Made by a program: the position numbers and the translations under genes
The notes under the pieces: generated by a model
Told to the model about the DNA's origin: nothing
The model's input: only the letters and a program-made list of their open reading frames with translations
Database searches by the model: none
In this document: positions 34,680-42,182 of the stretch, one piece after another
Layout of the letters: every line of letters starts with the position of its first letter
How positions within the stretch are numbered: position 1 is the stretch's first letter
NCBI GenBank assembly: GCA_963836785.1
Contig: CAWIKW010000005.1
Location: forward strand, 186,001 to 250,000
Direction of reading: 5' to 3'
DNA: 64,000 nucleotides
Source of the DNA: DASQPR01 sp963836785
GTDB lineage: Bacteria > Actinomycetota > Actinomycetes > Mycobacteriales > Micromonosporaceae

Positions 34680-34716
34680 CGACCCATCGTGTCAGGAGTG
34701 GCGCGACCGTGTCGGA

Positions 34717-35706
34717 TCACGAGGCGCCGGGGGCGATCCGTTTGGCGGCGAGTCGATCGGCGCGCGGCCACCGTACGTCGTGGGCCCAGCGGAACTTCTC
34801 GAAGAACCAGATCGTCCGGGCCGAGATGTCGACCTGCCCGCGGAGCACGCCGTGGCGGGCGCAGGTCGGATCGGCGTGGTGCAGGTTGTGCCAGCTTTCA
34901 CCGAAGGACAGGATCGCCAGCGGCCAGAAGTTCGCCGCCTTGTCGCCCTTGCGGACCTCGAACGGCCGCTCGCCGACGACGTGGCAGATGGAGTTGATCG
35001 ACCAGGTCACGTGGTGCAGCAGCGAAATGCGCACGAGGCCGGCCCAGAAGAACGCCCAGAGCGCGCCCTGCCAGGACCAGGTGACGAGCCCGCCGACTGC
35101 CGCCGGGGCCAGGATCGACCCGGCCACGATCAGCGGGAACAACTTGTCCACGCGCTGGATGTCGCGGTCGGCGAGCAGGTCCGGGGCGAACCGCGCGCGG
35201 TTGGACATCTCGCGGTGGAACAGCCAACCCATGTGGGCGTACCAGAGGCCCTTGGTCAGGCCCCAGAACGTGGCCCCGAAGCGCCACGGTGAATGCGGGT
35301 CGCCCTCCACGTCGGAGAACGTGTGGTGCCGGCGATGATCGGCCACCCACTGCGTCGGAGCTCCCTGGATCGCCATCGCGCCGGCGACGGCGAGTGTGAC
35401 GCGCAGCCATCGCTTCGCCTTGAACGAGCCGTGTGTGAGGTAGCGGTGGAAGCCGACCGTGATGCCGAGGCCGGAGATCACGTAGAAGACCGCACCGATG
35501 ATCACATCGGTCCAGGTGAGCGCACCACCCCAGGCGAGCGGAATGGACACGATCAAGGCCACGAACGGGACGACCACGAATGCCCACAGGCCGATCAGGA
35601 TGCCGACCGGCTGTCGTCCCTCGGTCAGGGGCTTCGGTCCGCGGGTTGTGATCTCAGCAGCGTCGGCGTCACGGACGTCGGGCTTCTGGATGACCCCAGA
35701 TGTCAT
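34717..35706 (-). CDS. Membrane fatty-acid (acyl-CoA delta-9 type) desaturase
   Basis: 329 residues from ATG at 35706. The three histidine boxes are HRYLTH (87-92), HRRHH (124-128) and HNLHH (~265), which bind the di-iron centre; four membrane segments flank them. It introduces a double bond into acyl chains, altering membrane fluidity, and needs an external electron donor that is not encoded nearby. Likely regulated by the downstream TetR. Confidence 0.94.
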   Translation of the reverse strand: MTSGVIQKPDVRDADAAEITTRGPKPLTEGRQPVGILIGLWAFVVVPFVALIVSIPLAWGGALTWTDVIIGAVFYVISGLGITVGFHRYLTHGSFKAKRWLRVTLAVAGAMAIQGAPTQWVADHRRHHTFSDVEGDPHSPWRFGATFWGLTKGLWYAHMGWLFHREMSNRARFAPDLLADRDIQRVDKLFPLIVAGSILAPAAVGGLVTWSWQGALWAFFWAGLVRISLLHHVTWSINSICHVVGERPFEVRKGDKAANFWPLAILSFGESWHNLHHADPTCARHGVLRGQVDISARTIWFFEKFRWAHDVRWPRADRLAAKRIAPGAS

Positions 35707-36174
35707 GGCTTACCTCGCGGGTGTCGATGTTCCGGGCGTTTGACGTTCCTGGCGCGTGGAGCGGTTCGTCCGCTGCGTCACACGGCGCTTACGCGCGCGT
35801 ACCTGCGCTTTTCTTGTGCTGGGAGGTCTTCGTAGTGACGTTCGCCGGAGATGGGACGACGTACGTGGGCGCCGGTCACCTGCACCTACGCAACCGTAAC
35901 CTACGGTTCCGTAACTTGGATAGCGAAACGATGGCCACTAGCTGCCACGATGCCCGCTTGATGCGGCGTCCGGTCGGTGCCTCGGTGACGGATTCCTGCC
36001 GATTTGCGATGTCGTGCGCGCGTGTCGTCGTGACCTCTCCCGTTCCCGGGATATCTACTGGCGCATGGAAGCGGTGATGGCGACGTTGGCCAAGACGTTG
36101 GCAAAGCAGGCCGCATCGGATCATGTCGTTTCACAACTAGAGTCGTCCGACGTTAGGCTGTCAGCGCAAGACAT
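35707..36174. other. Gene-free region between the desaturase and tRNA-Gln
   Basis: 468 bases without a supported gene. It contains the TetR-type dyad at 35892-35908 and must hold the promoters of the leftward desaturase and the rightward tRNA. The short open frames here show no protein family features. Confidence 0.55.
35892..35908. promoter_or_regulatory. Candidate TetR operator for the desaturase operon
   Basis: Perfect 7-bp inverted repeat AACCGTA / TACGGTT with a 3-base centre, about 185 bases upstream of the desaturase ATG. A further CCGTAAC follows directly. Size and position fit DesT/FabR-like operators. Confidence 0.55.
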
Positions 36175-36246
36175 TCGGCCGTGGTGTAATTGGCAACACG
36201 CAGGCCTTTGGTGCCTGTTTTCTAGGTTCGAGTCCTAGCGGCCGAG
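36175..36246 (+). tRNA. tRNA-Gln (anticodon TTG)
   Basis: Complete cloverleaf: acceptor TCGGCCG (36175-36181) pairs with CGGCCGA (36239-36245); D arm GGTGTAATTGGCAACAC; anticodon stem CAGGC/GCCTG with loop CTTTGGT (TTG); T arm CTAGG-TTCGAGT-CCTAG. G discriminator at 36246; CCA is not encoded. Location upstream of glmU is common in actinobacteria. Confidence 0.96.
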
Positions 36247-36279
36247 CTGTGCCTAAAAGTCCGTTTCTTGGTTCGTTCT

Positions 36280-37179
36280 TCAGATCGAGGCCAATGCGGC
36301 GCCCACAAGGCGGAGCTGCGCCGGTGCTTGCGATCGCCAGTACGAGTTGTCATGGCAACCCTTCGCGATGTGTACGACTTCCGGGTCGGCGAGGCGGTCA
36401 CGGAGCGCACGGATCGCCGGTGTGAACGAATCCGCCGCTCCGACGTAGATCTGTGCTGGCAGCCGACTGATCGCCGCCGATTGCGACACCAGGTCGCCGT
36501 ACCGGTCCCAGTCCGACGCCGACCCAAACGCTCCCGGGTTGACGCGCTCCGCCTCGTCGTACGAGCGCCAGAACGCCGGCGAGTTCGCGATGATCGATCT
36601 GAACCGGCCAGGCGCCGTCAAGCCACACAGCAGAGCGCCGAAGCCGCCCATGGAGTAACCGAGCACGCTCGGCCGGTCGATGCCTAGTCCGTGCGTCGCG
36701 AGCAGTGGGAGGAACTCGTCGAGCACCATGCCGAGCGGATCGTCGTCGGGATGCGGGTGCCAGTAGCCATTGCCACCTGATACAGCCGCGAGCGCGAAGG
36801 GTGGAGTACCCGCGGCCACCGCGTCCGCCAGGTAACCCGGATAGTCGCCGGCCGCCAGGGCGCCGGCGGCGTCGGCTCCGTACCCGTGCAGAACGAGACA
36901 GACTGGCAACGCCGTTGCGGCCGGGACGCCGGGCGGGTAAGCGATCGCATAGTCGACCGCCCTGCGCCGTCGAGCGGAGGCGAAGGTGCCCGTCGTGATC
37001 ACCCCAGCGGCGTGCCGAGCCGGCGGAACCGCTACATCGCAGTAGCCGAGGTGCTTGTCGAGAGCGGCCTTGCCCGGCACCAGGCCAGCCTCGATCAGCT
37101 GGATCAGCCCCGCACTCGCGCCGGCGATCACCGTGACCGAAGCCGCCAGCGAAAGCAGTGCGCGGCGGCGGGTCGGCAT
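36280..37179 (-). CDS. Exported alpha/beta-hydrolase esterase (esterase D/mycolyltransferase-like)
   Basis: 299 residues from ATG at 37179. The N-terminus PTRRRALLSLAASVTVIAG looks like a Tat/Sec signal, so it is probably exported. Fold motifs: LVLHGYG (oxyanion), nucleophile GYSMGGFG, SPAFW after it, and a C-terminal GCHDNSYW His. This matches esterase D/antigen 85-like hydrolases. Substrate not evident. Divergent from glmU, with 194 bases between. Confidence 0.85.
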   Translation of the reverse strand: MPTRRRALLSLAASVTVIAGASAGLIQLIEAGLVPGKAALDKHLGYCDVAVPPARHAAGVITTGTFASARRRRAVDYAIAYPPGVPAATALPVCLVLHGYGADAAGALAAGDYPGYLADAVAAGTPPFALAAVSGGNGYWHPHPDDDPLGMVLDEFLPLLATHGLGIDRPSVLGYSMGGFGALLCGLTAPGRFRSIIANSPAFWRSYDEAERVNPGAFGSASDWDRYGDLVSQSAAISRLPAQIYVGAADSFTPAIRALRDRLADPEVVHIAKGCHDNSYWRSQAPAQLRLVGAALASI

Positions 37180-37373
37180 GGCGGCCAAGATAGCGGACGG
37201 ACCGCCGGCCCGCTGTCCGCGTCGACCCCGGGCCGAGCGCCACTGCCCAGGTCCTGCCGGTATAGGGGGCATCGACGACTCACCGGCGCCTCGTCTGGCT
37301 ACCATGGGCCGTCAGACGGCGACCGCGCGAGGAAGTCCATCGACGGCCCGTCGGCAGGTGAAGGGAGCCGCAG

Positions 37374-38921
37374 ATGAGCGAGCCACGTACGGTCGTCGTA
37401 CTCGCCGCCGGTGAAGGCAAGCGCATGCGGTCGGCATTGCCGAAGGTGTTGCATCCGCTGCTCGGGCGCACCCTCCTCGGACACGTACTCCACGCCGTGG
37501 AGCCGCTCGGCGCGCAGCGCCACATCGTCGTCGTCGGTCACGGCGCCGAGCAGGTCACCGCCTATCTGGCCCAGATCGCCCCGACCGCGCAACCCGTGCT
37601 GCAGGCGGAACAACGGGGGACCGGCCATGCCGTACGGACCGCGCTCGATGCCGTCCCGGACGTGACCGGCACCGTGATCGTGGTGAGCGGGGACACGCCG
37701 ATGCTGCGCTCGGCGACGCTGACGGCGATGCTCGACGCTCACGAGCGGGCTGGGACGGTCGCGACGGTGCTGACCGCGCGGGTCGACGATCCGTTCGGCC
37801 TCGGCCGCATCGTCCGCGACGAACACGGCCGGGTCGCCCGCATCGTCGAACACCGTGACGCAACGCCGGAACAGCTGACGATCAACGAGGTGAACACCAG
37901 CGTGTACGCGTTCGACGCGGCCGCGCTGCGCGACGCCCTCGGCAAGCTGACCGCCGCGAACGACCAGGGCGAGGAATACCTCACCGACGTTCTGGATCTG
38001 CTCGTGTCCACCGGCCGGCCGGTCGCCGCCCACCCGGTGAACGATGCCGAGGAGGGTCTCGGCGCGAACGACCGGGCTCAGCTCGCGGCGCTGGCCGCCC
38101 GGCTGCGCGACCGGATCAACACCGACCTGATGCGCTCCGGCGTCAGCATGCTCGATCCGGCCACGACCTGGATCGACGTGACGGTCGGCATCGAGCCGGA
38201 CGCAACCATCGAACCGAACACACAGCTACGCGGTGCGACCGCGGTGGCCGCCGGCGCGGTGGTCGGGCCGGACACGACACTCACGAACGTCGTCGTCGGC
38301 CCGGGCGCGCGGGTGATCCGTACTCACGGGTCCGATTCGGTGATCGGCGCCGGCGCCAACGTCGGACCGTTCGCCTACCTGCGGCCCGGCACGGACCTGG
38401 CCGAGGCGGGCAAGATCGGGACGTTCGTGGAAACAAAGAACGCGCGGATCGGCGAGGGCAGCAAGGTGCCGCACCTCTCATACGTCGGCGATGCCACGAT
38501 CGGCCGGGACGTCAATATCGGCGCCGCGACGATCTTCGTGAACTACGACGGCATCCACAAGCACCACACGACCGTCGAAGACGGGGTGTTCGTCGGTTGC
38601 GATACGACGCTGGTCGCGCCGGTCACCGTGGGTGCCGGCGCCTATATCGCGGCCGGTAGTTCGATCAACGAGGATGTGCCGTCCGGCTCGCTCGGCATTG
38701 CCCGGGCGCGGCAACGCAATATCGAGGGCTGGGTCGAGCGCAAACGGCCCGGCACCAAAGGGGCGAAGGCGGCGGCCGCGGCGGCCGACTCGGCCGCCGG
38801 CGAGCGGGCGGCCCAGCTTGCCGCGGCCAGCATGGCAACGGCCGACCTGGCCATGGACAACCCGGCCGGGGAAGCCATCGCCGCGACCGAGTTGGGCGAA
38901 CGCGACGGGTCGGAGCACTGA
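37374..38921 (+). CDS. glmU: Bifunctional GlmU (GlcN-1-P acetyltransferase / GlcNAc-1-P uridyltransferase)
   Basis: 515 residues from ATG at 37374. The N-terminal pyrophosphorylase has LAAGEGKRM (10-18) and LPKVLHPLLG. The C-terminal left-handed beta-helix hexapeptide domain has FVETKNA and VNYDG-KHHT motifs of the acetyltransferase. It makes UDP-GlcNAc for peptidoglycan. The last ~55 residues are an Ala-rich tail, as in actinobacterial homologues. Followed by prs. Confidence 0.97.
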   Translation: MSEPRTVVVLAAGEGKRMRSALPKVLHPLLGRTLLGHVLHAVEPLGAQRHIVVVGHGAEQVTAYLAQIAPTAQPVLQAEQRGTGHAVRTALDAVPDVTGTVIVVSGDTPMLRSATLTAMLDAHERAGTVATVLTARVDDPFGLGRIVRDEHGRVARIVEHRDATPEQLTINEVNTSVYAFDAAALRDALGKLTAANDQGEEYLTDVLDLLVSTGRPVAAHPVNDAEEGLGANDRAQLAALAARLRDRINTDLMRSGVSMLDPATTWIDVTVGIEPDATIEPNTQLRGATAVAAGAVVGPDTTLTNVVVGPGARVIRTHGSDSVIGAGANVGPFAYLRPGTDLAEAGKIGTFVETKNARIGEGSKVPHLSYVGDATIGRDVNIGAATIFVNYDGIHKHHTTVEDGVFVGCDTTLVAPVTVGAGAYIAAGSSINEDVPSGSLGIARARQRNIEGWVERKRPGTKGAKAAAAAADSAAGERAAQLAAASMATADLAMDNPAGEAIAATELGERDGSEH

Positions 38922-39066
38922 TCCCCGGCCGGCGGCCGGAGCGTGCGAAGGCCGGTTCGCGTGACCGTGGCCACCGTCGGAGGTGGTCGCCGCGCGCTGC
39001 CCGGGACGACGCGAGATAATTACTGGTAGTTCGATCCGAGATTTCAGACGGGAAGCGGCGGCGTCC

Positions 39067-40047
39067 ATGGGCAGCATCTCTTCGGAGAATCGCAAGACAC
39101 TGATGCTGTTCTCGGGGCGCGCCTATCCCGAGTTGACCGCGCAGATCGGCAGCGAACTCGGCATCGCTCCGACCGACACCGATGCGTACGAGTTCGCCAA
39201 CGGCGAGATCTTCGTGCGCTATCGGGAGTCCGTCCGTGGCTCGGACGCGTTCGTGGTGCAGTCGATGTCGGCCCCGCTGAACAAGTGGTTCGTCGAGTCG
39301 CTGATCATGGTAGACGCGCTGAAACGCGGTTCGGCCAAGCGGATCACGGTCGTTTTGCCGTTCTATCCGTACGCCCGCCAGGACAAGAAGCACCGCGGCC
39401 GGGAGCCGATCTCCGCGCGCATGGTCGCCGACCTCTACAAGACCGCCGGCGCCAACCGGATCCTGACGGTCGACCTGCACACCGCGCAGATCCAGGGCTT
39501 CTTCGACGGCCCGGTGGATCACCTCTTCGCGATGGACATCCTCGCCGGCTATATCGAGAAGCACTACGCCGGCCGCCCGATGGCCGTGGTCGCGCCGGAC
39601 TCGGGTCGCGTACGGGTGGCCGAACGTTGGACCGACCGCCTCGGCGGCTGCCCGCTGGCGTTCATCCACAAAACCCGCGATCCGCTCAAGCCGAATCAGG
39701 TGGTGGCGAACCGGGTCGTGGGCGACGTGGAGGGCCGCGTCTGCCTGATCGTCGACGACATGATCGACACCGGTGGCACGATCTGCAAAGCCTCCGACAT
39801 CCTCTTCGACTCCGGCGCGGCCGACGTCGTAGTGGCCGCGACCCACGCGGTGCTGTCCGACCCGGCCACCGAGCGGCTGAAGAACAGCCGGATCAGCGAG
39901 ATCGTCGTCACGAACACGCTGACCTTGCCGCCGGAGAAGCAGCTCGACAAGATCACCGTACTGTCGATCGCGCCGCTGATTGCGCGCGCGATTCGCGAGG
40001 TGTTCGACGACGGGTCCGTGACGACTCTCTTCGGCGGGCTTTCGTAG
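39067..40047 (+). CDS. prs: Ribose-phosphate pyrophosphokinase
   Basis: 326 residues from ATG at 39067. Class I PRPP synthetase: FANGEIFVRYRESVRG, ATP-binding PYARQDKKHRGREPISA, and the PRPP loop VDDMIDTGGT near 230-239. It makes PRPP for nucleotide, His and Trp synthesis. glmU-prs is the usual neighbour pair. The stop is 34 bases before the composite hairpin element. Confidence 0.97.
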   Translation: MGSISSENRKTLMLFSGRAYPELTAQIGSELGIAPTDTDAYEFANGEIFVRYRESVRGSDAFVVQSMSAPLNKWFVESLIMVDALKRGSAKRITVVLPFYPYARQDKKHRGREPISARMVADLYKTAGANRILTVDLHTAQIQGFFDGPVDHLFAMDILAGYIEKHYAGRPMAVVAPDSGRVRVAERWTDRLGGCPLAFIHKTRDPLKPNQVVANRVVGDVEGRVCLIVDDMIDTGGTICKASDILFDSGAADVVVAATHAVLSDPATERLKNSRISEIVVTNTLTLPPEKQLDKITVLSIAPLIARAIREVFDDGSVTTLFGGLS

Positions 40048-40084
40048 TGGTTGCGCTTTGGGTTTGGGGCGTGCTTGCGGTTTA

Positions 40085-40164
40085 GGGCGTTGGGGCCGGA
40101 CTTTGCCCACTCGACTGGGGAAGAGCCATTAGGTCTTCGTGGGTAAAGCCCGGCCCCAAAGCCC
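40085..40164 (+). repeat. Terminal hairpin C of composite element 2
   Basis: 26-position stem (40085-40110 / 40139-40164) with one G-T wobble and two mismatches. The loop TCGACTGGGGAAGAGCCATT, then AGGTCTTC, is almost identical to that of hairpin A, while the lower stem differs. Confidence 0.85.
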
Positions 40165-40221
40165 GACGTGGCTAGGCTCCGTCCGGGACTCGGGTTTCAG
40201 AGCTCTCGCAGTGAACGTGGG

Positions 40222-40322
40222 TACGGACAGAGCAGCCGTGATACCGGCGGGCCAAGGGTGGCGCCGCAGGTTTCTTCAGGGTCACGTCCTTGACCCGCCG
40301 GGTCAGGGTTGCTCTGTCCGTA
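40222..40322. repeat. Long middle hairpin of composite element 2
   Basis: About 32 paired positions: TACGGACAGAGCA (from 40222) against TGCTCTGTCCGTA (to 40322), then TGA/TCA, CCGGCGGG/CCCGCCGG and CAAGG/CCTTG. It is interrupted by one G-G mismatch, one small internal loop and one wobble. It takes the place of the shorter middle hairpin at 21283-21340 in copy 1. Confidence 0.85.
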
Positions 40323-40381
40323 TCACGTACACGGCGAAAGATCTTTAAAGCTGATCGGACGCTCCCACCGTTACCACCGGC

Positions 40382-40460
40382 GGGCTTGGGGCGGCCGACC
40401 TCGCGAAGACCTAAAACGATCTGCTCTCAAGCGAGTGGGATCGGGCCAGCCCCAAGCCCC
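40382..40460 (-). repeat. Terminal hairpin D of composite element 2 (inverted)
   Basis: On the minus strand it reads GGGCTTGGGGC...CCGATCCCACTCG with loop sequence AGAGCAGATCGTTTTAGGTC, closely matching hairpin A. The outer 11 base pairs are perfect and the inner stem contains small bulges. Confidence 0.82.
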
Positions 40461-40643
40461 GAAGCGCAAGGACAAACGGAGCCCAGGTAGAGTGGGATGG
40501 TTGCCGAGGCGAGGGCGCCCCCGAGCGATCGGGTGAGGTGCCGTTATCGACGCGGTGTTCCGGGCGATAGTCCGGCGCGCTCGCGCCGCTTGCCTGGGCA
40601 TCGCCGCAACAATCGACTTCACGAACTGTGAAAGGTGTGCCCC

Positions 40644-41282
40644 GTGTCCGAGGTCCGTATCAAGGCCGAAACGCGTACCGAGTTCGGCAAGGGCGGTGCG
40701 CGCCGCACGCGTCGTGCCGGCAACGTTCCCGCCGTGCTCTACGGGCACGGCACCGACCCCCAGCACATCGCGCTGCCGGCTCGGGAGTTCGCCGCGGCGA
40801 TCCGCCATGGCGGCATCAACCAGCTCTTCACGATCGAGGGCGCGGACGGCACCGAGACGCTGGCGCTGCCGAAAGCCATCCAGCGCGATCCGGTGCGCGA
40901 CTCGTTCGACCACATCGATCTGCTGATCGTCCGTCGCGGCGAGAAGGTGACCGTCGATGTGCCGGTGCACATCACGGGCACGGCGGCGCCGGAGACCATC
41001 GTGACGGTCGAGCAGCAGACGCTGTCCGTCATCGCCGACGCGACCCAGCTGCCGGATCGTTTCGTGGTGTCGATCCAGGGCCTGCAGGCCGGGTCGCACA
41101 TCACCGCCGGTCAGGTCGAGTTGCCGGAGGGCACCGAGCTCGCCGCCGACCCCGAGTCGCTCGTCGTGGTCATCCAGGTCGCGGCCGTCGCTGATCTGGG
41201 CGAGCCGGAGGTCACCGAGGGCGAAGAGGCCGCCGAGGGCGCGCCGGTCGCCGAGGCTCCGGCCGAGGCCGAGGAGTCCTGA
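40644..41282 (+). CDS. rplY: 50S ribosomal protein L25/general stress protein Ctc
   Basis: 212 residues from GTG at 40644, with AAAGG 8 bases upstream; GTG at 40635 is less well placed. The N-terminal L25 domain binds 5S rRNA (AETRTEFGKGGARRTRRAGN). The TL5/CTC-type C-terminal beta domain follows, and an Ala/Glu-rich acidic tail closes the protein. The long CTC form is normal in actinobacteria. Upstream of pth, as is usual. Confidence 0.96.
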   Translation: MSEVRIKAETRTEFGKGGARRTRRAGNVPAVLYGHGTDPQHIALPAREFAAAIRHGGINQLFTIEGADGTETLALPKAIQRDPVRDSFDHIDLLIVRRGEKVTVDVPVHITGTAAPETIVTVEQQTLSVIADATQLPDRFVVSIQGLQAGSHITAGQVELPEGTELAADPESLVVVIQVAAVADLGEPEVTEGEEAAEGAPVAEAPAEAEES

Positions 41283-41298
41283 GCCGAACGCAGCGCCG

Positions 41299-41328
41299 CC
41301 GGCGGTCGATCTTCGGGTCGGCCGCCGG
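41299..41328 (+). terminator. Hairpin downstream of rplY
   Basis: 11-bp stem CCGGCGGTCGA (41299-41309 region) / TCGGCCGCCGG with one T-G wobble and an 8-base loop, 17 bases after the rplY stop. There is no T-run; it may be partial, with pth read through or separately promoted. Confidence 0.5.
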
Positions 41329-41460
41329 TGTGCTGTCCACGGTGCCGCCACGGGCGGTTCGGCGCCGCCGTGGTCGCGGTCCCGGCCGGCGGTAGGCCCG
41401 GCCCGACTGCGGTCGGTATGTCGATGGCACGTGCGGCCGCGAATCCCGGAGGATATAACC

Positions 41461-42048
41461 ATGACCGACGCCGGACCCTGGCTCGTGGTCGGCCTCGGCA
41501 ACCCCGGCGCCGAGTACGCCCGCAACCGGCACAACGCCGGCTTTCTGGTGGCGGATCTGCTGGCGCGGCGCATCGGCACCAAGTTCGGTCGGGCCCGCCG
41601 GGCCGCGACCGAGGTAGCGGAGGGCTTCCTGCGTCCTGGCGGTCCGAAGATCGTTATCGCGAAGCCGACGACGTACATGAACCTGTTGGGTACGCCGACG
41701 GCGTCGCTCGCCGCGTTCTACAAGATCCCGCCGGAGCGAATCGTCGCCATCCACGATGAGTTGGACCTCGACTTCGGCACCGTACGGGCGAAGATCGGCG
41801 GCGGCGAAGGCGGACACAACGGTCTTCGATCGATGTCGAAGTCGCTCGGTACGAAGGACTACGCCCGCGTACGGTTCGGCATCGGTCGGCCACCCGGCCG
41901 GATGGACCCAGCCGACTACGTACTGTCAGATTTCTCGGCCAGCGAAAGGAAAGAACTGGATTTCCTGGTCGATCGCGCCGCAGACATGGTCGAATCGGTC
42001 GTCGAATACGGCGTGGAACCGACGCAGAACCGCTATCACGCACTCTGA
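41461..42048 (+). CDS. pth: Peptidyl-tRNA hydrolase
   Basis: 195 residues from ATG at 41461 with GGAGG 8 bases upstream. Signatures: VVGLGNPGAEYARNRHNAGF with the catalytic His of RHNAG, KPTTYMNLLG, the DELDLDFG loop, and GGGEGGHNGL. It cleaves peptidyl-tRNA released from stalled ribosomes. Length normal. Follows rplY by 178 bases. Confidence 0.97.
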   Translation: MTDAGPWLVVGLGNPGAEYARNRHNAGFLVADLLARRIGTKFGRARRAATEVAEGFLRPGGPKIVIAKPTTYMNLLGTPTASLAAFYKIPPERIVAIHDELDLDFGTVRAKIGGGEGGHNGLRSMSKSLGTKDYARVRFGIGRPPGRMDPADYVLSDFSASERKELDFLVDRAADMVESVVEYGVEPTQNRYHAL

Positions 42049-42182
42049 CCGCCGCGGACACGCCGCCCAAATGGTCGCCAAGATCAGACCCCTTGGCCTC
42101 GCCGTGACCCGTGACGGTCGCACTGCGTCACGCGTTGTACGGCTGGTACCGGGTCGTGGGGAGGCGACGGCGAGGGGGCACC

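Larger units (their letters stand above)
40081..40470. repeat. Composite three-hairpin element, copy 2
   Basis: Occupies most of the ~596-base gap between prs and rplY. Order as in copy 1: terminal hairpin (40085-40164), linker CGGGTTTCAGAGCTCTCG (40191-40208), middle hairpin beginning GTACGG (40222-40322), linker CTGATCGGACGC (40351-40362) and CCGTTACCACCGGCGG (40368-40383), inverted terminal hairpin (40382-40460). Both copies start TTTAGGGC and are followed by AGCGCAA. The rest of the gap, 40471-40643, shows only the rplY ribosome site AAAGG. Confidence 0.8.

Noticed and set aside
36014..36238. Small protein gene overlapping tRNA-Gln
   Set aside because: The frame runs through the complete tRNA cloverleaf and shows no protein features.
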